Source of the DNA: Winogradskya humida
GTDB lineage: Bacteria; Actinomycetota; Actinomycetes; Mycobacteriales; Micromonosporaceae
NCBI RefSeq assembly: GCF_016862215.1
Contig: NZ_BOMN01000112.1
Location: 62,001-126,000 of the forward strand
Direction: 5' to 3'
DNA length: 64,000 nucleotides
Positions 1-8,523 of the stretch are shown piece by piece (the stretch's first letter is position 1; the number at the start of each line of letters is the position of its first letter). A program made the position numbers and the translations under genes. The notes beneath the pieces were generated by a model. The model ran no database searches. It was not told the DNA's origin and worked only from the letters and a program-made list of their open reading frames with translations.

Positions 1-864
1 CGTGACAAGGCCGAGAAGATCTGGTTCCGCGCGCTCGACACCTACTTCGTGTCGAACACCAAGTACGTCAACACCACCACGCCGTCGAACACCGCCCGCG
101 CGTACAGCCTTTCGGCCGCCGCCGACCTGTACGGCGAGTGCGGCACCGAGTACAAGGCGGTCCAGGCCGCCTGGACCGCGGTCAACGTCGCCGGCAGCGA
201 CTACTGCCCCGTCGGCAACGACTTCTCCGTCGCCGCCTCCCCGGCCTCGGTAGCCACCGACCGCGGCGAGACCGTCACCACGACCCTCGCCACGACCAGC
301 ACCAACGGCACCGCCGAGACGATCGACCTCACCGCCTCCGGCGTTCCGGCCGGCGTCACGGTCACCTTCGACCCCGCCTCGGTCACCGCCGGTGAGTCGT
401 CGACGGTCACGATCGTCACCCCGGAGTCGCTCGGTACGGGTACCTACCCGATCACGTTCACCGGCACCTCGCCCTCGGTGAGCCACTCGACGTCGTTCAC
501 GCTCGGGATCAACAGCCCCGCGGGCTGCTCCGGCACGAACGCCGACGATGTCGCGATCCCCGACAACACCACCGTCACGAGCGACATCTCGCTGGCCGGC
601 TGCACCATCACGCCGTCCTCGAGCAGCAAGGTCGAGGTGCACATCGTCCACACGTACATCGGTGACCTGGTCGTCAGCCTGGTCGCCCCGGACGGCAGCG
701 CGTACACCCTGCAGAGCCGCACCGGTGGCAGCACCGACAACATCGACCAGACCTACAGCGTCAACGTCTCCGGCGAGAACCCGGACGGCATCTGGAAGCT
801 CCGCGTCCAGGACGCCGCGTCGATCGACACCGGCTACATCAACAGCTGGACCCTGTCTCTCTAG
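1..864 (+). CDS. Secreted M4 (thermolysin-family) metallopeptidase, C-terminal part
   Basis: This is the 3' end (287 codons) of a gene that begins before the window; the frame is open from base 1. The first ~65 residues match the helical C-terminal domain of M4 zinc endopeptidases (a 'KIWFRALDTYF' stretch, then the family's typical Ala-rich end 'YGECGTEYKAVQAAW'). Residues ~73-170 form a Thr/Ser-rich Ig-like beta domain. Residues ~176-287 form a proprotein-convertase P-domain ending in 'GYINSWTLSL', a common C-terminal appendage of secreted actinobacterial proteases. The catalytic HExxH lies outside the window. Function inferred: extracellular protein degradation. Confidence 0.88.
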   Translation, partial: RDKAEKIWFRALDTYFVSNTKYVNTTTPSNTARAYSLSAAADLYGECGTEYKAVQAAWTAVNVAGSDYCPVGNDFSVAASPASVATDRGETVTTTLATTSTNGTAETIDLTASGVPAGVTVTFDPASVTAGESSTVTIVTPESLGTGTYPITFTGTSPSVSHSTSFTLGINSPAGCSGTNADDVAIPDNTTVTSDISLAGCTITPSSSSKVEVHIVHTYIGDLVVSLVAPDGSAYTLQSRTGGSTDNIDQTYSVNVSGENPDGIWKLRVQDAASIDTGYINSWTLSL

Positions 865-868
865 ACAG

Positions 869-894
869 GCCCCCTAGCGGGAGTTTCGGCCTAG
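869..894. terminator. Weak stem-loop between protease and DksA-like gene
   Basis: CCCTAG pairs with CTAGGG about 14 bases later, directly after the protease stop codon. The stem is short and may overlap the leader of the next gene, so terminator function is uncertain. Confidence 0.3.
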
Positions 895-903
895 GGTGAG
901 GGG

Positions 904-1239
904 ATGCGCGAGAACCTCGAGCATCTCCTCACCCGCGCCGTTTCCGAGGCATCGTCGCTGGAGGAGGACCTGCGCGCCCTGTTCGAGGCCTCCCGCGACT
1001 CGAACGCCGACGACGAACACGACCCCGAGGGCGCCACGGTCGGTTTCGAACGGGCCCAGCTGACCGCCACCCTCGCCGCGGCCCACCACCGCATCGCCGA
1101 CCTTCGCGACGCCCTCGCCCGCCACGACGCGGGCACCTACGGCATCTGCGAAACCTGCGGCCGCCCGATCCACCCCGACCGCCTCGAAGCCCGCCCCGGC
1201 GCCCGCACCTGCATCACCTGCGCCGCAAAGCCTCGATAA
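904..1239 (+). CDS. DksA/TraR-family zinc-finger protein
   Basis: A 111-aa protein with an acidic helical N-terminal half (residues ~1-75) and a C-terminal C4 zinc finger: Cys82, Cys85, Cys103 and Cys106 (CETC-x17-CITC). This is the DksA/TraR architecture. Family members bind the RNA polymerase secondary channel or act as small stress proteins. The ATG has a purine-rich GGGTGAGGGG directly upstream. It is monocistronic, between a protease and a VWA gene. Target and regulatory role cannot be read from sequence. Confidence 0.85.
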   Translation: MRENLEHLLTRAVSEASSLEEDLRALFEASRDSNADDEHDPEGATVGFERAQLTATLAAAHHRIADLRDALARHDAGTYGICETCGRPIHPDRLEARPGARTCITCAAKPR

Positions 1240-1257
1240 GCGGCCGGCTCCCGAACG

Positions 1258-1289
1258 GTGACCGGTCACTGGTCCCGGTCATGACCGGG
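1258..1289. promoter_or_regulatory. Two adjacent perfect palindromes sharing a TGACCGG half-site
   Basis: GTGACCGGTCAC (1258-1269) is followed four bases later by CCCGGTCATGACCGGG (1274-1289). Both are perfect palindromes built from TGACCGG/CCGGTCA. They lie after the DksA-like stop and ~140 bases before the VWA gene. They could be operators for a dimeric regulator or part of a terminator; no T-tract follows. Confidence 0.45.
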
Positions 1290-1428
1290 TCGCCAGATAC
1301 AGAGAAGTTGCCTGCGCCACAGTGTCGGCCACCCGACGAATCGATGATCCACGCGATTCACGTTCTCTCGGCTACTGTTCGACAACGCCGGAGGGAACGC
1401 CCTGGTCAATTGGGGAGGATCGATACGC

Positions 1429-3273
1429 ATGGCCGACACTGCCGTAGTGCTGGCAGCCAGTAGTGCAACCATAGGCACAGCGTTGCTATGGATCGCTGCG
1501 GGTCTGACTGCCGCACTGCTCATCGTGGGCCTCGTGCTCGTCGCCCGGCCCAGGAAGAAGAAACCACCCGCGCCCGTGGAGCGGACGACGTCCTTCGACG
1601 GGTTCGTCACCGCCGCCGACCGCCTCGCCCTGGAGTCCGCGCAGCCCGCCGAGCGCCCACGCGGCCGGTGGCTGATCGTCCCGGTGACCATTGTGGTGCT
1701 GGTCGCCGCCGGCGGCGGGATGACGCTGCTGCAGCGCGGACGCACCACCACCGACACCCAGCGCACCCTCTGCCCGGACACGACACTGGAGGTCTCGGCG
1801 GCACCCGAGATCGCCCCCGTGGTCGAGGAGGCCGCGCGCAGCCTCGCGGGCCCCGACGAGTCCGCATGCGGGCCCATCCACGTCACCGCCGAGGACCCGT
1901 CCGCCGTCGCGCAGGCCGCCCGGCGTCCCGACGTCTGGATCCCGTCGAGCAGCGCCTGGCTGAAGATCGCCGAGACCCGTGGCACCACGTACGACGCCCG
2001 CGGCGAGACCGTGGCCTGCTCCCCGGTCGTCCTCGCGGCGCCGAAGGCCATCGCCCCGATGATCGTCAAGGACGGCCACGGCTCCTGGGCCGCGCTGGTC
2101 GACGGCGTTGCCAAGAAACGCATCCCGGCGTCGTCCATGCCCGACCCGACCCACAACACCGTCGGGATGCTCTCCGTCTTCGCGGTGCACGCCGCCATGA
2201 AGCGCACCACACCCGACAGCGGCATCGCGCAGCTCCGCGCCCTCACCCTGCGCAGCCGGCTCAAGGATCCCAACGCGGACCCCGCCGTGCTGCTGACCCG
2301 CACCGCCGACATGAAGGACGACGCGCGGGCCGCCTCCGAGATCGGGTTCTTCCCGACGACCGAGCAGCAGCTCCGGGCGTACGCGAAGGCTGATCGTGGG
2401 GTTGAGCTCACCGGGGTTGTGCCGGCGGACGCCGTCGTCGAGGCCGACTACCCGTTCGCGGTGGCCCGGTCGAGCACCCGCAAGGACCTCGCCGACCAAC
2501 TGCACGCCGCGATCAAACCGGCCGCGATCAAGGCCGCGGGCTTCCGGACCGAGAAGACCCCCCGGGCGATGACCCTGCCGGAGGAGCCCCAGGAGCTGCT
2601 CGGCCCGTCGCTGAACTGGTCGCAGTACCGCACGCTGCCGTTCCAGGTGCTGCTGCTGATCGACGGCTCCGGCTCGATGAACCAGAAGGTCACCGACAAG
2701 TCCGGCCGCACCACCACCCGCGCGGCCCTGCTGCGCGAGTCCGGCACCAACGCCAACGCGCTGTTCGGCGAGGACACCAGCATCGGCATGTGGTTCTTCT
2801 CCGCCCCCACCCCGGAAAGCCCCGCCCACACCGAGGCCGTCCCCCTGGGCCCGCTCGCCGAGGAGATCGGCGGCGTCACCCGCCGCCAGGCGATGGGCGC
2901 GGCGATCGCCGGCTACAAGGCGGAGAACGACGCGGGCACCCCGCTCTACCGGACCGTCCTCGACGGCGTGGCCGCCATGCGCTCCCAGGAGAAGGCCGGC
3001 GCGGTCAACCTGGTCATCGTCCTGACCGACGGCCGCGACGAGGAATCCTCGTTCGAGATGACCCAGCAGGAATTCCTGACGAAACTCAAACAGGAACAGG
3101 ACCCGGCCAAGCCGGTCCCGATAATCGCTGTCGGCTACGGCGGCGACGCCGACATGAACGCCCTGACCACCATGGCCGACGCCACCGGCGGCAAGGCGAT
3201 CTCAGCAACGGACCCGGCGGACATGGCCTCCGCCATCGCCCAGGCCTTCCTGGCCGCCCACGCCCCGAAGTAG
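1429..3273 (+). CDS. Membrane-anchored substrate-binding-like / VWA-domain protein
   Basis: A 614-aa protein. The ATG is preceded by TGGGGAGGAT, a good ribosome binding site. Two hydrophobic segments (residues ~12-40 and ~80-102) flank a basic 'ARPRKKK' loop, so the C-terminal bulk is probably extracytoplasmic. Residues ~120-390 resemble an extracellular solute-binding-protein fold. Residues ~405-600 form a von Willebrand A domain with a MIDAS motif DGSGS (~411-415) and a 'VIVLTDGRDE' strand. Such proteins bind metal-dependent ligands; the partner is unknown. Transcribed alone. Confidence 0.8.
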   Translation: MADTAVVLAASSATIGTALLWIAAGLTAALLIVGLVLVARPRKKKPPAPVERTTSFDGFVTAADRLALESAQPAERPRGRWLIVPVTIVVLVAAGGGMTLLQRGRTTTDTQRTLCPDTTLEVSAAPEIAPVVEEAARSLAGPDESACGPIHVTAEDPSAVAQAARRPDVWIPSSSAWLKIAETRGTTYDARGETVACSPVVLAAPKAIAPMIVKDGHGSWAALVDGVAKKRIPASSMPDPTHNTVGMLSVFAVHAAMKRTTPDSGIAQLRALTLRSRLKDPNADPAVLLTRTADMKDDARAASEIGFFPTTEQQLRAYAKADRGVELTGVVPADAVVEADYPFAVARSSTRKDLADQLHAAIKPAAIKAAGFRTEKTPRAMTLPEEPQELLGPSLNWSQYRTLPFQVLLLIDGSGSMNQKVTDKSGRTTTRAALLRESGTNANALFGEDTSIGMWFFSAPTPESPAHTEAVPLGPLAEEIGGVTRRQAMGAAIAGYKAENDAGTPLYRTVLDGVAAMRSQEKAGAVNLVIVLTDGRDEESSFEMTQQEFLTKLKQEQDPAKPVPIIAVGYGGDADMNALTTMADATGGKAISATDPADMASAIAQAFLAAHAPK

Positions 3274-3274
3274 C

Positions 3275-3363
3275 CCTCCCGGCGCGCCCCCCTGCCTCCC
3301 GGCGCACCCTGCCTCCTGGCGCACCCCGCCTCCCGGCGCCACCCCGCCTGCCGGGGTGGCGCC
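3275..3363 (+). terminator. Repeat-flanked stem-loop terminator after the VWA gene
   Basis: A perfect 11-bp stem GGCGCCACCCC (3335-3345) / GGGGTGGCGCC (3353-3363) with a 7-base loop sits between convergent genes. It is preceded by four 17-20-bp near repeats starting CCTCCCGGCGC (3275, 3295, 3312, 3329), probably slippage of the left arm. Confidence 0.65.
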
Positions 3364-3377
3364 AGCTGCTTCCGCGC

Positions 3378-3791
3378 TCAGAACCCGTTGGCGGCGAGCC
3401 AATCCGGGTCGGGCTCCACCCGCTGCAGCACCTCGACGAACACACCGTCGGGCCCGGCCACCTGGAACCGGCGCTGCCCCCACGGCTCGGTCACCAACGG
3501 CAGCACCACCTCGAGCCCGGCCCGGGCGAGCCGCTCATGCTCGGCGTCCACATCGTCGACGACGAACGCCACCAGTGTCCCGGCCACGTCCCGCCCTCGC
3601 GTGACGACCGGCCACGACTCATGGTCCCGCTGCACAAAATCCAGGCTCAGCTTCAGATCCCCGGTGTGCTGCGTATTCACGTACCACCCGAGGTCCACAT
3701 CCACCGTGAACCCGAAATGCTCGGCGAACCACCCGGCGGCTTTCGCAGGCTCCGCGGCGGCCAGCACGATCCCGATCATGTTCAGCTTCAT
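3378..3791 (-). CDS. VOC (glyoxalase/bleomycin-resistance) superfamily protein
   Basis: A 137-aa single-domain protein from the ATG at 3791 ('MKLNMIGIVLAA'); a start six codons further upstream is possible. The length, the 'AGWFAEHFGFTVDVDL' first module and the 'VAGPDGVFVEVLQ' C-terminal strand with its metal-ligand-type Glu fit the vicinal oxygen chelate fold. Substrate unknown. Convergent with the VWA gene. Confidence 0.8.
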   Translation of the reverse strand: MKLNMIGIVLAAAEPAKAAGWFAEHFGFTVDVDLGWYVNTQHTGDLKLSLDFVQRDHESWPVVTRGRDVAGTLVAFVVDDVDAEHERLARAGLEVVLPLVTEPWGQRRFQVAGPDGVFVEVLQRVEPDPDWLAANGF

Positions 3792-3859
3792 ACCGCCATG
3801 GTCCCGCACCTGCCGCGGAGCTGCCGCGGACCTGCTGCGGCGCGCCCTAACCTGTCTGC

Positions 3860-4603
3860 ATGCGACGCTTCGACGATGAGGACCTGACCGGTGCGGAATT
3901 CCGCGAGTGCGACCTGAGCAGGGCGCGGATGGTCGGCGTGGTCATGCGGGACACCGAGATAGACGGCCTGGTCACCAACCTGGTGGTCAACGGGGTCGAG
4001 GTGATGCCGTACGTCGAGGCGGAACTCGACCGTCGTCACCCCGTGCGGCTGCTGATCCGCTCGGATCAGCCGGACGACCTGCGAGAGGCCTGGCGGCATC
4101 TGCGGGACGATTGGGCGACGACCACCGAGCGGGTCCGGTCCATGCCCGCGAACAGCGAACATCACGGCGTCGACGGCGAGTGGTCGATGGTCGAAACCCT
4201 GCGCCACCTCGTCTTTGTGCACGACTCCTGGTTCCGGCGCTGCGTGCTGGGGCTCACCGAGCCGTTCACGGCCCTGGGACTGGGTCCACCGGCCGTCATG
4301 GAGCGGGAGGACGAACTCGACCCGTCCGCCGCACCGAGCCTCGACGAGGTGCTCGCCGTGCGGGTCCGGCAGGCTTCGGAGATCGAGACGTGGCTGGCCG
4401 AGGTAACGCCCGAGCAGCTCGCGAGGACCGCACCGGTCCCGGACGACGAACGATGGCCCCCGTACGCCAAGGGGCGGACCGTCCGCCGATGCCTCGGCAC
4501 TGTGCTCGACGAGGAATGGGCTCACCACCGATTCTGCAGGCGTGACCTGGACAAACTGGCGCATCCCATCCGACCGCCCCACCGCCGCCCTAGACCGGAC
4601 TGA
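3860..4603 (+). CDS. DinB-type protein with N-terminal pentapeptide-like repeat
   Basis: A 247-aa protein. The N-terminal ~50 residues contain A(D/E)L/F-type pentapeptide elements ('LTGAEFRECDLSRARM'). The rest resembles a DinB/YfiT four-helix bundle with the expected His positions ('MVETLRHLVFVHDSW' and 'EEWAHHRFCRRDL' near the end). DinB-like proteins are metal-dependent thiol S-transferases or of unknown function. The pentapeptide/DinB combination recurs in actinobacteria. It divergently faces the VOC gene and converges on the monooxygenase. Confidence 0.7.
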   Translation: MRRFDDEDLTGAEFRECDLSRARMVGVVMRDTEIDGLVTNLVVNGVEVMPYVEAELDRRHPVRLLIRSDQPDDLREAWRHLRDDWATTTERVRSMPANSEHHGVDGEWSMVETLRHLVFVHDSWFRRCVLGLTEPFTALGLGPPAVMEREDELDPSAAPSLDEVLAVRVRQASEIETWLAEVTPEQLARTAPVPDDERWPPYAKGRTVRRCLGTVLDEEWAHHRFCRRDLDKLAHPIRPPHRRPRPD

Positions 4604-4612
4604 AGGCAGGGC

Positions 4613-5791
4613 TCATGGGCGGATCGGGGCCGGCGTGGAGGGTCCGGGGCGCATCAGGCGGGACAGGGCGGCGGCCAGCGGGGGTGTCTGGACGAGGCGC
4701 ATGACCATGGCGTTGGTGCGGATGCCCAGGGGTGTGCGGGGTGCGGCGGCCTTGACGCGGCCGGGGAACATTCTCTGGGCGGCGTCGACGCTGGGGCGCA
4801 TCTGGGACTCGTAGTGGGCGAAGGCCGCAGCCGGGTCCGCGTGGGTGAGCAGGGCGCCGGCGAGGGATTCGGCGCCGCGGAGGGCAAGGGCTGTGCCGAG
4901 GCCGCTGAGGGGGCTGGCGCACCAGGCGCTGTCGCCGAGGAGGACCACGTTGCCGGTGCTCCAGAGGGGCATGAGGATCTGGTCGTAGGTGTCGAATGCG
5001 AAGTCGGGGGCGGCGCGGGCGGCGGTGAGGAGCTCGCGGGTGCGCCAGCCGACGTCGGCGAAGACGGTGTCGAGCAGAGTGAGCTGGGCCTGGCGGTCGC
5101 CGCGGGGCGGGAGGGCGGCAGCCGGGAAGGTGAAGCCGATTTCCTGCTCGCCGGGGTGACCGGGGCGGGCCTCCACGACGCGGGAGCCGGGGGCATGGTG
5201 GATGAGGAACCAGCCGTCGAGGGCGGGAGTCGTGGGCTGCTCGACGAGGGTGAACCAGGCGTGTGCCAGGCCGAGCGGCTTGCGGTAGTCCGCTTCGGGG
5301 CCGAACGCGAGCGTGCGCACCCGGGAATGGGCGCCGTCGGCGCCGACGACCAGGTCGAAGTCTTCGGTGGTGCCGTCGCTGCGGAAGGTGGCGCGGGTGC
5401 CGGTCAGGGCGGTCACGGTGTCGCCGAAACGGTAGGTGGCGTGGCGGCCTGCGGCGTCGTTCAGGATGTGGGACAGGTCGCTGCGGAGCAGTTCGTGCGA
5501 GGACACCAGGCCCTGACCGTCGAACGCGGAGACCGGCATCTCGGCCTGCGGGTGCCCGGCCGCGTCGATCCAGGCAGCACCGCGTTGGGGCACGAGTCGT
5601 TCCAGGCAGGCATCGAGCAGACCCATGCGCTCGAGGACGTCGCGGGAGTCGCCGCGCAGGTCGACCGTCTGACCACCGGTGCGCAGCGAGGGCGCTATCT
5701 CCGCGACCGTCACGTCCCAACCGGCCCGGCCGAGCAGGAGCGCGAGGGTGTCGCCGCCGATCCCGGCGCCGACGATGAGGACACGTGCCAT
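4613..5791 (-). CDS. FAD-dependent aromatic-hydroxylase-type monooxygenase
   Basis: A 392-aa group A flavoprotein monooxygenase. The start at 5791 ('MARVLIVGAG') has GGAGGTG upstream. It shows the N-terminal dinucleotide motif GAGIGG (~8-13), the DG motif 'VVGADGAHSRV' (~150) and the GD motif 'VVLLGDSAW' (~283-288). Such enzymes use NAD(P)H and O2 to hydroxylate or inactivate small aromatics, including some antibiotics. It is divergent from a TetR gene with a shared operator region and is probably repressed by it. Confidence 0.85.
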   Translation of the reverse strand: MARVLIVGAGIGGDTLALLLGRAGWDVTVAEIAPSLRTGGQTVDLRGDSRDVLERMGLLDACLERLVPQRGAAWIDAAGHPQAEMPVSAFDGQGLVSSHELLRSDLSHILNDAAGRHATYRFGDTVTALTGTRATFRSDGTTEDFDLVVGADGAHSRVRTLAFGPEADYRKPLGLAHAWFTLVEQPTTPALDGWFLIHHAPGSRVVEARPGHPGEQEIGFTFPAAALPPRGDRQAQLTLLDTVFADVGWRTRELLTAARAAPDFAFDTYDQILMPLWSTGNVVLLGDSAWCASPLSGLGTALALRGAESLAGALLTHADPAAAFAHYESQMRPSVDAAQRMFPGRVKAAAPRTPLGIRTNAMVMRLVQTPPLAAALSRLMRPGPSTPAPIRP

Positions 5792-5814
5792 GGGGCACCT
5801 CCGAAGCGGTTGAC

Positions 5815-5838
5815 TAAATGCGAATGTACTCGCATTAG
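5815..5838. promoter_or_regulatory. Inverted-repeat operator between monooxygenase and TetR genes
   Basis: AATGCGA (5817-5823) and TCGCATT (5830-5836) form a perfect 7-bp inverted repeat with a 6-bp spacer, extended outward by CTA/TAG. It lies in the 66-bp gap between the divergent starts, where a TetR dimer would repress both. A TTGACT hexamer (5810-5815) abuts it. Confidence 0.7.
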
Positions 5839-5857
5839 AAGTCGGTAGGCTGGTGGT

Positions 5858-6433
5858 GTGGCACAACAGACAGGGACGGCTCGCCCCGGCGGGCGCACGG
5901 CACGCACGCGGGAGTCCGTCCACGCGGCCGTGCGGGAGTTGCTGGTGGAATTGCCCGGCGGGGGGATCACGATCGCCGACATCGCCACCCGTTCCGGCGT
6001 GCACCAGGCGACGATCTACCGACGCTGGCGCTCGCCGAACGCGCTGCTGCTCGACGTCGCGGTCAACGACCTGGCGACCCGTGCACCGGTGCCCGCGACC
6101 GGGGATCTGCGGGCGGATCTCACGGCGTACACCACCAGGCTTTCCCAGGAATTGACCCGCCCGGGCGGCCTCGACTTCTTCCGGGCCATCGTCGCCGCCG
6201 CCCACGAATCGGTGGACGGCTCGCTGGAGCTGATGGTGCCCCGCCTCGACCAGTTCCAGGCGATGCTGGACGCGAGCGGGACCGCGGAGCTCACACCGCT
6301 GGACGTGTTCGAGCTGGTCCTGGCCCCGATGTACGTCCGCGCCATGCTGCCGGCAGCAGCGTGGCAGCAGTTCGCCGACCCCGTCAAGCTGGTCGACAAC
6401 GTCCTGGCTGTCCGCGACCACCGCCGCGGGTGA
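5858..6433 (+). CDS. TetR-family transcriptional regulator
   Basis: A 191-aa protein starting at a GTG. The N-terminal helix-turn-helix covers 'ITIADIATRSGVHQATIYRR' (~33-52), followed by a helical ligand-binding domain typical of TetR_C. It is divergent from the FAD monooxygenase, so it is probably that gene's repressor, with the monooxygenase substrate or a related compound as inducer (inference). Confidence 0.87.
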   Translation: MAQQTGTARPGGRTARTRESVHAAVRELLVELPGGGITIADIATRSGVHQATIYRRWRSPNALLLDVAVNDLATRAPVPATGDLRADLTAYTTRLSQELTRPGGLDFFRAIVAAAHESVDGSLELMVPRLDQFQAMLDASGTAELTPLDVFELVLAPMYVRAMLPAAAWQQFADPVKLVDNVLAVRDHRRG

Positions 6434-6479
6434 AGACTTCGGCGAGAGAGAAAGCCACCGGCCGTGATCTGATGGCGGC

Positions 6480-7421
6480 ATGGACGCCGATCGACGTTAT
6501 GACGCGCCGCCGCTGGATGCCGAGCTGGCGAAGGTACTCGCCGCCGAGAACGCCGGGCCCTTCCGGCTCACGCCCGGGATGATCGCCGAGGTGAGGGCGA
6601 CCGCCCCGCCGTCCGCACCGGTCGACCTGGAGCGCGGCGGCAGGTTCACGGTCGAGGAGCACACGCGGGCCGGCGTTCCGCTGCTGATTGCCAGGCCGGT
6701 CACGAAGGCGCGCGGCTGCATCTATTACATCCACGGCGGCGGGATGATGTTCGGCGACAACCGGCGGGGCGTGGGGCGGCTTCTTGACTGGGCTGAGGCT
6801 TTCGGGCTGGTGGCGGTGTCGGTCGACTACCGGCTCGCGCCGGAGCACCCGCATCCCGCGCCGGTCGAGGACTGTTACCTCGGTCTGCAGTGGACCGCGG
6901 AGCATGCCGGGGAGCTCGGTTTCAATCCGGCGGCTCTCGTCGTCGCCGGGATTTCCGCCGGTGGTGGTCTCGCCGCGGCGGTGGCGCTGCTCGCCCGGGA
7001 CCGCAACGGGCCGGCGCTGGCCGGGCAGCTCCTGCTGTGCCCGATGCTCGACGACCGCAACGATTCGCCGTCCGCGATGCAGATGGCCGACGTCGACATG
7101 TGGGACCGGGTCTCCAACCAGACGGGATGGGGTGCGCTGCTCGGGGACGCGGACGTGTCCCCGTACGCCGCGCCGGCCCGGGCAACCGACCTTTCCGGAC
7201 TGCCGCCCGCGTTTGTGGACGTGGGGTCGGCCGAGACCCTGCGTGACGAGGGTGTGGCCTACGCGTCCCGGATCTGGCAGGCCGGTGGCGCCGCCGAGCT
7301 GCACGTCTGGCCGGGTGGTGTGCACGCCTTCGATTCGATGGCGCCGGACATCGCCCTCTCCCGCGACGCCCGCCAGGCCCGCTTGCAATGGCTGGCTCGT
7401 ATCCTGCCCAGCGATGAGTGA
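6480..7421 (+). CDS. HSL-type alpha/beta hydrolase (esterase/lipase)
   Basis: A 313-aa cytoplasmic esterase of the hormone-sensitive-lipase family. It has the oxyanion motif HGGG (85-88), the nucleophile elbow G-I-S-A-G-G (Ser ~159), and the likely Asp and His in 'VGSAETLRDE' (~247-256) and 'WPGGVHAFD' (~277-285). The nucleophile motif reads GISAGG instead of the usual GDSAGG, which occurs in the family. The stop overlaps the next start (ATGAGTGA), so the two genes are translationally coupled. Confidence 0.87.
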   Translation: MDADRRYDAPPLDAELAKVLAAENAGPFRLTPGMIAEVRATAPPSAPVDLERGGRFTVEEHTRAGVPLLIARPVTKARGCIYYIHGGGMMFGDNRRGVGRLLDWAEAFGLVAVSVDYRLAPEHPHPAPVEDCYLGLQWTAEHAGELGFNPAALVVAGISAGGGLAAAVALLARDRNGPALAGQLLLCPMLDDRNDSPSAMQMADVDMWDRVSNQTGWGALLGDADVSPYAAPARATDLSGLPPAFVDVGSAETLRDEGVAYASRIWQAGGAAELHVWPGGVHAFDSMAPDIALSRDARQARLQWLARILPSDE

Positions 7422-8523
7422 CCGACTGGTGCACGACCCCGGGACAGAAAGCGCAGTACGAGGTGCCGGGCACGAAGAAGGCTTAGACGGTACGAATGCC
7501 GAGGTGCTGTTCTGGGCGGCCGACTACGGCGCGATCGACGTCGTGGAGCGCCTCTTCCAGCACCGGACCGGCCACCTGCCGCTGATCGATCCGGGCCACC
7601 CGATCCACACCGCACTACGGATCGCCCGCGACTGGGTCGGCCGGGATCTCGAAACCGAGCTGCGACACCGCCTGGCCGCAGCGGACGCCACAGTGAGCCG
7701 GGATGCCAATGGCAGGATGCGTGTCACCGCCGCGGACGGCAGGTGGGCCGAGGCGCAGCCCACCCACCTCGGCATAGTGACGCTGCTGGAGCGACGCCTG
7801 CTCATCCCGCTGTCCCGCGACGAGCTGCTCGCCCGGGCGCTGACCGATCCGGATCCCGGCTCGGCGACCTGGACCGAGTCGTGGCACGGGGTCTACAACC
7901 TGCCGGACCGCGAGGCGACGTTCGACTGGGCCGCCGCGCTGCTGACCCACGCGGACCGGGATGTACGGCTGTTCGGCGCCGAGGTGGTGCGGACGATCGG
8001 CATGCAGGACGTGGACGGCGAGCAGCCCGGATTCGATCGGGCCCTTCCGCCGCTGCGGGAACGCCTGGCCGCCGAACACGACGGTGCGGTCCTCAGCGAG
8101 CTGATCGGCGCGTTCGACGAATACCGCGCGCCTGCCGAGGAGTTGCCGGAGCTGGTGACGTTCGCCCGGCATGCCCATCCCGGCGTCCGGCGGGCGGTGG
8201 CACTCGGGTTGACCGGATCCGGGCGGGAGAGCCTGCTGGCCGAACTCGCCGCGGACACGGACGCCTCTGTGCGCAGAACAGCCGTGATCGTCCTGCGTGA
8301 TCACGCCCCGGACAGCCCGGTGACGGCCGGGGCCCTGTCAGCCCGCCGGGACGATCCTGATCCGGAGGTACGCCTGGAGGCGCTGGCCGGGCTCGCCCGG
8401 CGCGGGGACAAGCAGGCCTACCGGGAGCTGCAGGACCGGAGCGACGGCAGTCACGCGTACTGGCTGCTGTATGACGTTGATCGGCATTTGCGTCAGGACG
8501 GTACGGTGCCGTCATGTCCATGA
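7414..8523 (+). CDS. HEAT-repeat-like protein
   Basis: A 369-aa protein starting at the ATG inside ATGAGTGA, overlapping the esterase by 8 bp. The C-terminal half contains several ~30-residue helical repeats with HEAT/PBS-lyase features ('HPGVRRAVALGLTGSG', 'DASVRRTAVIVLRDHA', 'DPEVRLEALAGLARRG'). The N-terminal ~150 residues are unrecognised. It probably acts as a scaffold. It overlaps the following lipoprotein start by 4-10 bp. Confidence 0.72.
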   Translation: MSDRLVHDPGTESAVRGAGHEEGLDGTNAEVLFWAADYGAIDVVERLFQHRTGHLPLIDPGHPIHTALRIARDWVGRDLETELRHRLAAADATVSRDANGRMRVTAADGRWAEAQPTHLGIVTLLERRLLIPLSRDELLARALTDPDPGSATWTESWHGVYNLPDREATFDWAAALLTHADRDVRLFGAEVVRTIGMQDVDGEQPGFDRALPPLRERLAAEHDGAVLSELIGAFDEYRAPAEELPELVTFARHAHPGVRRAVALGLTGSGRESLLAELAADTDASVRRTAVIVLRDHAPDSPVTAGALSARRDDPDPEVRLEALAGLARRGDKQAYRELQDRSDGSHAYWLLYDVDRHLRQDGTVPSCP

